A DNA stretch of 64,000 nt from Chamaecrista fasciculata (Eukaryota; Streptophyta; Magnoliopsida; Fabales; Fabaceae): positions 1,910 to 65,909 of the forward strand of contig QANZ01045140.1 in assembly GCA_003254925.1 (NCBI GenBank). Direction: 5' to 3'. Shown piece by piece: positions 23,114 to 33,412 of this stretch. Made by a program: the position numbers and the translations under genes. The notes beneath the pieces were generated by a model that saw only the letters and a program-made list of their open reading frames with translations, was not told where the DNA came from and did not search any database. How positions within the stretch are numbered: position 1 is the stretch's first letter; the number at the start of each line of letters is the position of its first letter.

Positions 23114-23925
23114 TATTTTGGTCAAAGTGTCAATTTGGTCTCATATTTTTTTGCTTAGTTCTCAATTTGGTCCTATATATTTTTTTTTGTTGCACTTTTG
23201 GTCCTATATCATTGCAAAAGGTTCCATTTTGGTCTCATATCCTTGATCCAAAAATATGTGACCAAATCTGCAAAAAAAAAAAATATATAGAACCAAATTG
23301 AGACCTGACCTAAAAATATCATACCAAAAGTATAAAAAAAAAGGTAAATTACACTTTGATACCTTGTGGTTTGGTCATATTTTACTTTGGTACCCTGGAG
23401 TTTAAAAAGTGACACTTTGGTACCCTGTGGTATTCTTCGTTAAACTTTGGTACCCTTTTTGAGTTATTTTGTAATTTTAACCATGACAAATTTTGCAAAA
23501 ATTACATATTGAAGCCCACTATTTTCAGAAAATTACAAATAGGTCCCTGGATACATAAGGACTAAAATGAAAATTATAAAAAAAATTTGGGGTCAAAACA
23601 TAATTTTTGAAAAATATAGGATAGAAGATAGAATTGCAAAACAATCCCCAAATTTTTTTATATTCATTTTAGTCCCTAGATAATATGTATCTAAGGACTT
23701 ATTTGTAATTTTCTAAAATATTGGGGGTCAATATGTAATTTTTGCAATTTATGGTTAAAATTACAAAATAGCTCCAAAAAGTACCAAAGTGTTAACGGAG
23801 AATATCACAGGGTACCGAAGTGTCACTTTTTAAACCACGGAGTACTAAAGTGTAATTTACCCAAAAAACTACAGGGCCAAATTGAAAATTGAGCAAAAAA
23901 ATGAGACCGAATTTACATTTTAACA
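23114..23925. mobile_element. Outer TIR element (family B) containing a nested MITE
   Basis: The left end aaagtgtcaatttggtctca pairs with the right end tgagaccgaatttacatttt. The same family occurs intact at about 40129-40488. The right arm is interrupted at 23343-23861 by another MITE, so the outer copy is older. Confidence 0.6.
23343..23861. mobile_element. Nested MITE, family C ('ggtaccctgtggt')
   Basis: 519 bp with inverted ends ggtaaattacactttg / ..aagtgtaatttacc and repeated 'tttggtaccctg' blocks in both arms. It lies within the right arm of the element at 23114-23925. A second, gapped copy starts at 32940. The flanking A-runs prevent a clean target duplication call. Confidence 0.72.
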
Positions 23926-24213
23926 TTTAATTTTTTTTATCTCTAAATTTAATTGAGGTAACAAAGCCTTAACACTTGTAATATAATTCATAAACTCAGT
24001 CATCAATTGATTAATTCACTCCTTAAAAATTCAGAGATTAATAGATTTTGTGCTTGTGTATGTTCGCGATAACACTATCCTATCCGTAATACTTCAAATT
24101 AGATATTTTCTTTTTGCCATCCTGAAAATCCAGTTTTAACCATCACCAATCCCATTAGCCTTCAAAAAATTTCTAGTAACCAGCTTCTGTCAGCTCCAAA
24201 TTCCCCAAATTCA

Positions 24214-25611
24214 ATGGCTTCACTTACAGTAAACACTTTCATGTCTCCCCAATTGAAATATGGAATCCCATCAAACTCTCCTCACTCCACTTACTTCGTC
24301 GCACTCGCAACCCCATCTCCTTCTTCTTCTTCTTCTTCTTCTCCTTCGACTCCCATCACTTCCAGAAACCCCAACAAGCTTTTTCGCCAACGAAATGGTT
24401 CAGACACTCGCTCCAATTTAAGGAAAGACGAAAGGAATCAGCAAAAGGAAGACACCCTATTGGCCAGAATCCCATTAAGCATCGATTTGATGCGTTTATG
24501 CGAAGAGGGTAAGCTCGATGAAGTTTTGGCATTCATAGGTCAAGGTGCTGTTGTTCCTGATTATAGTGTTTTTCTTGCGCTGTTGAATTTATGCGAGAGT
24601 ACCAAGTCTCTTCAATCAGGAAAAAGGGTTCATGAGTTCTTGAAACGCTCGCCGTTTAGTGGGGACGTCGAATTGAATAACAGATTGATTGGAATGTATG
24701 GACGATGCGGTAGTATGAAGGATGCACGCCGAGTGTTTGATAGAATGCGCGAGAGAGATATGAAGACATGGCATTTGTTGATTGGTGAGTACACATTGAA
24801 TGGTGTTGGGGATGATGGTTTGTTGTGTTTTGAGCAGATGAAGCAAGAAGGGATTCGACCTGATAGGGAATCTTTTGCATTGGTTTTGGCTGCATGTGCT
24901 CGAGCAGAAGCTGTGGAAGAAGGGCTCATGCACTTTGAATCAATGAAGAATGAGTATGGTATTGTTCCTAATATTGAACATTACCTGGAAATGATTAACA
25001 TTCTGGGAAATGCTGGTCATTTGAATGAAGCTGAGGAGTTCATTGAGAAAATGCCAGTTGAACCTACGGTCAAAATCTGGGAGAGACTTCGAAATTTTGC
25101 GCGAATTCATGGAGATATAGATCTTGAAGATCATGTTGAAGAGTTGTTGGTTGATCTTGATCCCTCAAAAGCCATCACTGATAAACTCCCCACGCCTTCA
25201 AGAAAGAAGCAATCTGCAATCAACATGGTAGAGGAGAAGAATAAGGTTACAGAATATCGGTATACCGCGCCTTACAGAGAGGAGAGAAATGAGACAATGA
25301 AAGGGTTGAGTGGGCAGATGAGGGATGCAGGTTATGTGCCAGATACAAGATATGTTTTACATGATATTGATGAGGAAGCAAAAGAGAAGGCTTTACAATA
25401 TCATAGTGAACGTTTAGCCATTGCTTATGGTCTCATCAGTACACCACCAAGGACTACACTTAGGATTATCAAGAATCTGCGTATCTGTGGTGATTGCCAT
25501 AATGCCATCAAAATCATGTCAAGGATTGTTGGAAGGGAGCTCATTGTCAGGGATAACAAGCGATTCCATCATTTCAAAGATGGTAAATGCTCTTGTGGGG
25601 ATTATTGGTAG
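24214..25611 (+). CDS. DYW-class PPR protein, At2g15690-like (465 aa)
   Basis: This organellar RNA-editing factor of the PLS/DYW class binds RNA through PPR motifs; the DYW domain is the cytidine-deaminase-like part. It is intronless, as usual for the family. A Ser-rich N-terminus (about 1-60, Ser run 37-43) looks like a transit peptide. Few PPR-like repeats follow (about 85-300), then the DYW domain to the end: HSE at 397-399, CGDCH at 425-429 and a terminal CSCGDYW (459-465). The segment order and the short PPR tract match Arabidopsis At2g15690 (DYW2) better than long editing factors, and such short DYW proteins often supply the deaminase to partners. Its 3' end is where the tandem duplication begins: 25590 onward recurs at 28697. 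Paralogue identity within the group is not certain. Confidence 0.88.
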   Translation: MASLTVNTFMSPQLKYGIPSNSPHSTYFVALATPSPSSSSSSSPSTPITSRNPNKLFRQRNGSDTRSNLRKDERNQQKEDTLLARIPLSIDLMRLCEEGKLDEVLAFIGQGAVVPDYSVFLALLNLCESTKSLQSGKRVHEFLKRSPFSGDVELNNRLIGMYGRCGSMKDARRVFDRMRERDMKTWHLLIGEYTLNGVGDDGLLCFEQMKQEGIRPDRESFALVLAACARAEAVEEGLMHFESMKNEYGIVPNIEHYLEMINILGNAGHLNEAEEFIEKMPVEPTVKIWERLRNFARIHGDIDLEDHVEELLVDLDPSKAITDKLPTPSRKKQSAINMVEEKNKVTEYRYTAPYREERNETMKGLSGQMRDAGYVPDTRYVLHDIDEEAKEKALQYHSERLAIAYGLISTPPRTTLRIIKNLRICGDCHNAIKIMSRIVGRELIVRDNKRFHHFKDGKCSCGDYW

Positions 25612-27084
25612 CAACAGTACTCCTGTAAGCAAATGTCTTGGTAGATTAGTGTAATTGCCAATCAAATAGCAAGAAATTCCTAGTAGTAAACTGATTCCTG
25701 TATAACATAAAGATTTTCTTGTACATTATTTGCTGGTCCACGGATTAATGGAAAATTTAGGTGACCTAAAGTTAACAGCTATCCATGTGAGAATATTCTG
25801 TTAGTTAGTGTTCTTACATATTTACTTTTCTTTATATCTGGTCTTGTCATTCTTTGAATCTTTGATTCTGATATCATCTACATCATGTCAGTGGAATGTG
25901 GAAAATCTAGCAGATTTTCAGGTGCCACCAACACTGGATGGAATGCTATATGTTTTTCCCTTTACATGAATGTCCTACCTCCAGTGTCTTTGATCAACAT
26001 TCATTTTAACACTCTCTTTCCTACATCATTTTGTTGGATATGGTATTAAGTTTGATCAGGCAAATCAAGTATATAGGTACAATTAAAATTAGCAACAAAG
26101 AGATAAGGAAGGTAATATGCAGTACAATCAGCATAATATTTCTAATAAATTCTTTATTCTTGCAATTTGCAAATTCAAACTCTTAATTTTTGTTTCAATT
26201 CTATGTACAAGATATCATGTGTCCTATCTTCCCGAGAAACATGTTTGTTTACTCAGGAACTTATTATGAAATCAATGAAATCTGCTAGGTCAGGGGATCA
26301 TTCCCTAGGAAGGAGTACAAAACAAGAGTACATGTGTCACTAAGTTCTACTTAAATTTGGTAATAAGTAATAATCTCCCTCTCGCCATGTACTACTCGAA
26401 AAAATGCAATATACAGCTTAATTTATGTTAGACATAACTGTTGGAATAGAACGAGACCAAGAAGCAGCCAGTTTTAAAGCTTCGAAAGAATTCCAAAACG
26501 GGAATTTTTTTAATATTGCTATTGTCGGGATGGATAACTTATTCTTTTGTTGGTTACCACTTCAACTGCAGCTTCATCTCGTGATGGCACTCTCAAGCAT
26601 GATTTCATAGTATCATAAACTGTGAATACAATGGCCACAGATGGGACTACCTGAATCACACAAAGACAATTAAGCAGAGGACTTCTGGACAATTGGTTTT
26701 GTTTAATGGAAATGGTTTAAGAGAAATCCTACTTTTAAAACCTTAAATTTCTTACAAAAACTATTTAGTCCTGGAACTACACTTTTCAGTTCCTAGGTTT
26801 CTTATAAACATAAACTATTTAGTCCCTGCAAATAATTTGTTCTATGGACTAAATAAAAAAAATATGGGACCAATAAGTGTATTTTCAATATTCAGAGACT
26901 AAATTTTAGTTTTGGGATAAATTCAAGAATCGAAAAATAAGTTTTCTCTAAATTTAATTTTCCCACCTTTATAAAGTTGGTGCTCAGACCTGAAAACAGT
27001 TGCTTCCAACCTTGCTTTTCAGCAATCATGACAAGGGTTTTCAGAGTCCCCTTTAATTCTGCATTATTAGATGCCAGGAGGTTT
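25590..27084. repeat. Tandem segmental duplication, copy U1
   Basis: About 1.5 kb, from the last codons of the DYW gene (25590) to within a copy of carrier exon 6 (27084). It matches 28697-30156 in the same orientation with scattered substitutions (roughly 95% by eye). U1 has about 60 bp (near 25625-25690) missing from U2. Both contain the same MITE (26740-26950 / 29790-30030), so that insertion is older than the duplication. Confidence 0.9.
26519..27084 (-). pseudogene. Relic of carrier exons 7 and 6 in U1
   Basis: 26519-26650 is a copy of carrier exon 7 (stop codon, splice acceptor and frame kept) and 26967-27084 is a copy of exon 6, cut 6 bp short of its acceptor where the duplication ends. 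Substitutions relative to the live gene include Gly to Val in exon 7 (AIVFTVYD versus AIGFTVYD) and Ile to Thr in exon 6 (SGLSTNFIK). No upstream exons exist here, so it cannot encode a carrier. Confidence 0.88.
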
Positions 27085-27590
27085 AATTAAAAACTGACCT
27101 GATGAATGGCATTCTAACAACTCGTGTATTAACGTCGTCGTCACCACACCGCACCGACGACTTTCCTCTATATAAATCTGTAACCAATTTTGACTTTAAT
27201 TCCTTTTTTTTTTGTTATATCTAAACGGGCAAATATTAAGCCCAACTCCCCAAAATCTAACAATAGCCATGATTTAGCCCAAGCCCAGAAAAGAAAAGTA
27301 CAGGTAATACATAGAATTGGTAATACAGAAAGGAAAACTTCACTCACTTCACTTGTGCTCCTTTCCGCCAAATCACAAGAGAGAGAAAGACAAAGTGTTC
27401 TGTATAACGAACTTCACTCACGCACAACTCCATCGAGCTCCATGGCGGGAAAAAAATTCCCATTCCCATTCTCTATATATATATATCACAGACCTCTTTT
27501 AACTCCCACACCCTTCTCATATCTCCTAACAAAAACCATCAGAATGGGTGTTTTCTTTTCAAGCTCATCATCTTCTCCCAGAATGCATAT
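27085..27590. other. Spacer between duplications: promoter/5'-UTR-like filler
   Basis: Unlike its surroundings, this block contains a TATA-like ctctatataaatctg (about 27167), CT/GA-rich 5'-UTR-type sequence and several ATGs, and it then joins abruptly to a copy of kinase DNA at 27591. It resembles the 5' end of an unrelated gene moved here as filler. The source is not in this window. Confidence 0.4.
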
Positions 27591-27758
27591 TACAACTTAA
27601 GAATAATAATAGTTTGAAAGAAAATGATGAACAGAAGAAAAGTGAGAGAGTAAAACAAAAATACTTGAGGAGAGAACAGGAATGAGGACCAAAAGCTTAA
27701 CGGAGTCCCCAGGTTGAACCACATGAGTCAAAGCCCACACTAATGCTGTCTTTGAAAT
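27591..27758 (-). pseudogene. 168-bp copy of kinase exon 1/intron 1
   Basis: Gap-free match to 15241-15408 with 4 mismatches in 168 bp (97.6%), same orientation. It covers 94 bp of kinase exon 1, its splice donor, and 74 bp of intron 1. Matching stops sharply after tttgaaat on one side and at tacaacttaa on the other. Intron sequence is included, so it was copied from DNA, not from mRNA. Confidence 0.93.
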
Positions 27759-28696
27759 TAAACTAATATATGCATGTAAAAAATTTTAATACTTGCTAAG
27801 GAACACTTATATATCAACTTTCACTCACCCGAACTTGTTTTTAGAGATGATAATCAAGCAGGCCCCTCATCTCTTTTCACAAGTCATGATCTTTTATTTT
27901 TTTGCATAATATATAAAGTTATAAAGATGGTACATTTTAACTACTTAGAGTTGCATGTGGTTTAGGGTTGCATCTATTTATAATATTGCTAAGGAACATC
28001 AATGATGACACTTGTTGCATCCATATAACAAGTTAAGTGGCATAATATTATTCATTCATATAATCTAATGGTATTGGACAATAGAAAGGTAACTTACTAA
28101 ACATGTAAACTATATATATGCTTTTAAAAATTTAGTTTTTCTCCAAGAAAAAGAAAAATTACAAAGTTGTCTGAAGAAGTAGAATGCATATTATAAATAA
28201 TTTTGGTTATAAATTAATTAAATCTTTTAAGAAATAATTTAGTCATAATAATATAAATTTTATAAAAAAAAATAATTCATATTATAATAAACCTACGAAA
28301 CAATGCAAAAACGATCAATCAATTTTTGCTTAATAAAAAAGAGTATTCTTAATGTTTATGAAACTCACAATAATTATTTCAATAAACGTATTTAAAAAAA
28401 CAAAATAAAAAGATATAATTACTATTAAATTTAGGGGCTAAAACATAAATATATGACCAGTTATAGAAACAAGTTTAACAAGTCATTATTTTTACGTAAC
28501 ATATTGTGATTGGTTTGTTTAAGTTGCATGAGATGCAATAAAGTAAAATATTGGATTATAGACTAACCCTTTAACCTAATTTATATAACGTAAATTATCT
28601 TCATAAAATTTGAAAAAACGTTTAAAATTGTCTTACCACCCATCAATTAATCTAAACTTGATTGACAGTGTATATTTCAAATATTACAAACTTTTA
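27759..28696. other. AT-rich spacer between duplications
   Basis: Very AT-rich DNA with no ORF, RNA gene or transposon end that I can support. Confidence 0.4.
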
Positions 28697-28718
28697 CTCT
28701 TGTGGGGATTATTGGTAG
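28697..28718 (+). pseudogene. Relic of DYW gene terminus
   Basis: The codons for SCGDYW and the stop are preserved at the start of U2 but preceded by unrelated AT-rich DNA. It has no start codon or PPR region and is simply the breakpoint of the duplication. Confidence 0.88.
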
Positions 28719-30156
28719 CAACGGTACTCCTATAGTAAATTGATTCCTATATAACATAAAGATTTTCTTGTACATTATTTGCTGGTCCACGGATTATTGG
28801 AAAATTTAGGTAACTTAAAAGTTAACAACTATCCATGTGAGAATATTCTGTTAGTGTTCTTGCAAATTTACTTTTCTTTATATCTGGTCTTGTCATTCTT
28901 TGAATCTTGGATTCGGATATCATCTACATCATGTCAGTGGAATGTGGAAAATCTAGCTGATTTTCAGGTACCACCAACACTGGATGGAATGCTATTTTTT
29001 TTTTCCCTTTACATGAATGTCCTACCTCCAGACAGTGGCTCTGATCAATTTTAGCCAGAAGAACATTCATTTTATCACTCTCTCTCCTACATCATTTTGT
29101 TGGATATGGTATTAAGTTTGATCAGGCAAATCAAGTATCTAGGTACAATAAAAATAGAGACAAAGGGATAAGGAAGGTAATATGCAGTGGAGGTATACAA
29201 TCAACATAATATTTCTAATAAATTCTTTATTCTTGCGATTTGCAAATTCAAACACTTAATTTTTGTTTCAATTCTATGTACAAGATATCATGTGTCCTAT
29301 CTTCCTGAGAAACATGTTTGTTTACTCAGGAAATTATTATGAAATCAATGAAATCTGCTGGGTCAAGGGATCATTCCCTAGGAAGGAGTACAAAACAAGA
29401 GTACATGTGTCACTAAGTTCTACTTAAATTTGGTAATAAGTAATAACCTCCCTCTCAGCCATGTACTACTCGAAAGAATGCAATATACAGCTTAATTTAT
29501 GTGAGACATAACTGTTGGAATAGAATGAGACCAAGAAGCAGCCAGTTCTAAAGCTTCAAAAGAATTCCAAAATGGGAATTTTTTTAATATTGCTATTGTG
29601 GGGATGGATGACTTATTCTTTTGTTGGTTACCACTTCAACTGCAGCTTCATCTCGTGATGGAACTCTCAGGCATGATTTCATAGTATCATAAACTGTGAA
29701 TCCAATGGCCACAGATGGGACTACCTGAATCACACGAAGACAATTATGCAGAGGAATTCTGGACAATTGGTTTTGTTTAATGGAAATGGTTTAAGAGAAA
29801 ACCTACTTTTAAAACCTTAAATTTCTTCCAAAAACTATTTAGTCCTGGAACTACACTTTTCAGTTCCTAGTTTTTTATAAACATAAATTATTTAGTCCCT
29901 ACAAATAACTTGTTCTATGGATTAGATAAAAAAAATATGGGACCAATAAGTGTATTTTCAATATTCAGAGACTAAATTTTAGTCTTGGGACAAATTCAAG
30001 AATCGAAAAATAAGTTTTCTCTAAATTTAATTTTCTCACCTTTATAAAGTTGATGCTCAGACCTGAAAACAGTTGCTTCCAACCTTGCTTTTCGGCAATC
30101 ATGACAAGGGTTTTCAGAGACCCCTTTAATTCTGCATTATTAGATGCCAGAAGGTT
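28697..30156. repeat. Tandem segmental duplication, copy U2
   Basis: Begins with the last codons and stop of the DYW gene (SCGDYW* at 28698-28718) without the rest of that gene, and ends inside carrier exon 6. U2 supplies the real 3' end of the carrier gene, whereas U1 supplies the real 3' flank of the DYW gene. Confidence 0.9.
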
Positions 30157-32786
30157 TTGAACCTAGCCAGGGAATTCACTTAGGATCATGCTATTTGATA
30201 AACCATTATCTGAAAAAACTAAATGAAATAAATTAGAGTAAATTAATGCTTTAATCCGTGAAAAATGTTAAATATATCAATTTAGTCCCTGATAGATTAA
30301 ATTATAATATGTAGTCCTTGAAAGATGCAATTACAATCAATTTGATTCTTTTGCCAAAATATTAAATCAAATTTAACAACAAATATGATTTGTTAATTTC
30401 CATCGTTTATTGTAATTTTAACGAAATCTAAAACTACATTATATTTGTCCTTAAACTTCAATTGATATTTTTAACAAAATGACTAAATTGATTCTAGTTG
30501 TATCTTTTAGAGATTAAATCATATAATATCATCTGTTAGGGACCAAATTGAGACATATGTCATCTTTCAAGGATTAAATATTAATTTACTCAATAAATTA
30601 CCTGCATTTGCCTCCTAACAACTTCAAGGGGATATGTGAAAGTCTGTCCTAATAAACCTGCTACAGATCCACATGTGAGTTTGGCCATAATGCTTTTCCT
30701 GTGTTCCTCAGGGATATGTCGTTTCATTTCCTCATAGAAGTAGAACTTCAAACCCGCATATGGGAATATCCCAATCAGTGTTGGAGCTGTTTTGAGAGGA
30801 ATGCAAATATTTTGGCAATGTAAACCCAAATACTGAAACACTTTTATAATGGTAATAGAAGAAAGTATGAGCAGGTTTTATAAATGCATACCTACTCCCC
30901 TATAGAGACCTCTAATGCCACCTGTTTTATAAGTGTTTGCAAAACAGTCTGCAATCCCTCTGTAAACTTGTTCTCTATGAACCATCCCTTGAGCATTCAG
31001 CTTTGACGAACCAACCTGGCGGTTTCAAATGTAAATAGGAGTGCCAACAAAAGGGGTAGATAAATTATTTGGTCTCTGAAAGATGATAAATGTCTCAATT
31101 TAGTTCCTAAAAATAAAATTACGAGACTTATTCCTTAAAATATATAATTACAATCAATTTGGTCCTTTTGCTAAAACATTAACTCAAATTTAACAACAAA
31201 TATGATTCTTTAACAAAAGAGTCAAATTTTGGCCAAAAAAAAGAATCTTTAATGATTATAATGAAAAACTTAGTCCTAATTTACTCTTAAAAAACTTCCC
31301 CTGGGTATTATAATGATTATGAGACACTATACCTGATAGGCTAACTTAGTCCGAATTAAGTCAAGGGGATAAGTGAAGAGTACAGCCGTCCCTCCAGATA
31401 AGGACCCTGCCACAAGATCAAGGGTAGGGCCTTTCCACACATTAGGAAAAGTGTGCATAATCCATCTGCGGTATTGCTCGTACGACATGTAATGAAGAGC
31501 CGCGTAAGGAATAATTCTTGCAACACTTGCTCCATTTCCTCTGCAAACATATTCAACAGAGTGATTTAGTGATACAGAACTTAATTAATTAAGGGTAGCT
31601 CATACAAATATGGCTTGAGCCTTGAGAATTCATTCACCTGTAGAAACCCAAAAGGCCTTCTGTTTTTGCTATTCTTTTGGCTGATCCTAAAAGACCGGTT
31701 TTCTGAAATTCAGCTCCTCGGGTCTGCAAGGTATAATAATAGTACAGATTACAATTTACAAGAAAGATAAATAGAGAGAAAGCCTTCTTCTCCGTTTTTA
31801 AATTTGTCCCAAAATTATGATTTAGTCCCTGGATATTGAAGATATGTTTTTTGTCTCAAATTTTTTTAATGAATATAAACTATTTACTGCCCACATATAA
31901 CATTTCAAAGATTATATAGTTGACATTTATATAAAAATAAGTGACTAAAAAGTATATTTTCAATATTCAGAAACTAAATAGTAGTTTTAGGACAAATTCA
32001 AGACTGAAAAATGAAGTTCTGTTAAATAAAAAACAATCACAACAACCTGAGCACATAACAGAGGAGACTATAGAGAGTGGGCTATATACCATGATGGAAA
32101 AAAAAATCTTGCAAAGTACTTTCCAACACAACTGCAATCTATTGGATTGCCTTAGTAATTACTACAGCTACTTCTGGCATCTTAGTCAAACATTCTACCG
32201 CACACAGATTATTGTCCTGTTCGCAGATTTTAGAGCTCATAATAGTCAAGTTCCAAAGGGTAAAATTAGAATCTTCCCCCGCCCAAAGTCTCAATCTTAG
32301 GATAAAAGGACCAAACCTCAATAAGTGAAATGGTTTGAAACCTTATGAGTCAATAAAACATTCTTATTTCTTGACATTGCCAGAAGCGCATAGGAGATAG
32401 AAAATACCTATTGAGCTACCAATCTCATATGTTTGGTGTAAATGTGTTCTACGACATTACTTACCATTTGTTAGTTTACTCTTAACATTACTAGCTAAGC
32501 TGAGGTGTTGCTATTGCAAGAAAAGAAAAGGTTGAATACCTCCCCAATTATGAATTCATGTATCGTTAAATCCGACTAAATCTAAGAAAAGCCAAAATGG
32601 AAAGAATGTAAAAAGGGATATACATACCTGAAAGAGAATTTTGAGGCGATCGAGAGGAGCAACGAGAGTCTTAGCGATGCCACCGGCGACGCCTCCGGCA
32701 ACGAGCTCCTTGGCGAAGAGAGGCGTAGCTTCAAGTATTCCATCCAACAACATACCCTTTTCTCTCTCTTCCCTCTTGTTTGCCAT
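29593..32786 (-). CDS. Mitochondrial carrier, CoA transporter CoAc1-like (338 aa)
   Basis: A solute carrier of the SLC25 family in the inner mitochondrial membrane. Closest in kind are the plant CoA carriers (Arabidopsis At1g14560/At4g26180), which import coenzyme A in exchange for adenine nucleotides. Seven exons: 32628-32786, 31638-31723, 31333-31540, 30892-31015, 30602-30786, 30040-30162 and 29593-29724 (1017 bp with stop, phases agree). The three repeats each carry the carrier signature (PLDRLKI, PLDLIRT, PLEVVRR), and [17 protein letters not shown] and PSVAIGF are recognisable. The start is ATG 32784-32786; a TTG three codons upstream is not used. MITEs lie in introns 3 and 5, and the intron 5 one abuts the splice donor. 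Exons 6-7 are duplicated at 26519-27084. Substrate is inferred from family likeness only. Confidence 0.88.
30236..30591. mobile_element. MITE in carrier intron 5, at the splice donor
   Basis: 356 bp with inverted ends gagtaaattaatgc / ..attaatttactc and an exact 9-bp target duplication aataaatta (30227-30235, 30592-30600). Exon 5 ends at 30602 and the donor GT is 30601-30600 on the minus strand, so the T of the donor is the first base of the duplicated target. A partial relative lies in intron 3 (31060-31300). Confidence 0.87.
31060..31310. mobile_element. Partial MITE in carrier intron 3
   Basis: Shares 'atttggtccttttgc', 'aaatttaacaacaaatatga' and 'aatttactc' type blocks with the intron 5 MITE. 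The ends are not symmetrical, so it looks like a decayed or deleted copy. No effect on the splice sites is seen. Confidence 0.5.
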
Positions 32787-32795
32787 TCCACACAA

Positions 32796-32817
32796 GAGAG
32801 AGAGAGAGAGAGAGAGA
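32796..32817. repeat. (GA)n microsatellite in carrier 5' region
   Basis: A run of ag dinucleotides directly upstream of the carrier ATG on the minus strand, giving a CT-rich 5' UTR, which is common in plant leaders. Confidence 0.8.
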
Positions 32818-32939
32818 AAAGTTTCTTAATTCTTCTTGTGGGAAGGGAGGGAAGAATAAAAGGGGAAGAATTATTGCGTCCTTAGTTGATTGATCTTCAA
32901 GTTGTGAGAGTAATTTTATTTTGGTTCTTAAACTTTTGG

Positions 32940-33080
32940 GTAAATTACACTTTGGTACCCTGTGGTTTGACCCTATTTCACTTTGGTACCCTGTGGTTTG
33001 AAACTTGACACTTTGGTACCCTGTGGTATTCTCCATTAACACTTTGGTACCCTTTGGAGTTATTTTGTAATTTTAATCAT
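32940..33080. mobile_element. Family C MITE, left arm (gap follows)
   Basis: Starts ggtaaattacactttggtac and repeats 'tttggtaccctgtggt', the same as 23343-23861. The rest lies in the n run at 33081-33354. The sequence resuming at 33355 belongs to a different repeat type, so a second element may be hidden in the gap. Confidence 0.65.
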
Positions 33081-33354
33081 NNNNNNNNNNNNNNNNNNNN
33101 NNNNNNNNNNNNNNNNNNNNNNNNNNNNNNNNNNNNNNNNNNNNNNNNNNNNNNNNNNNNNNNNNNNNNNNNNNNNNNNNNNNNNNNNNNNNNNNNNNNN
33201 NNNNNNNNNNNNNNNNNNNNNNNNNNNNNNNNNNNNNNNNNNNNNNNNNNNNNNNNNNNNNNNNNNNNNNNNNNNNNNNNNNNNNNNNNNNNNNNNNNNN
33301 NNNNNNNNNNNNNNNNNNNNNNNNNNNNNNNNNNNNNNNNNNNNNNNNNNNNNN
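33081..33354. other. Assembly gap (274 n)
   Basis: A run of n inside repeat DNA. Open frames drawn across it are artefacts. Confidence 0.97.
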
Positions 33355-33412
33355 GGCACGTGTCTGACACGACGACACTCTGTTAAAATGAAGTGTCCAT
33401 GCTTCATAGTAT
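33355..33412. mobile_element. Right end of 'gtccatgcttc' MITE
   Basis: The sequence gacacgacgacactctgtt followed by atgaagtgtccatgcttca matches the right end of the element at 59306-59651. Its left part is in the gap. Confidence 0.55.

Noticed and set aside
26425-26610. Plus-strand small ORF near carrier relic
   Set aside because: Shadow of the duplicated exon 7 on the opposite strand.
33054-33407. Several open frames spanning 33060-33400 on both strands
   Set aside because: They consist almost entirely of unknown bases from the assembly gap, so they carry no information.
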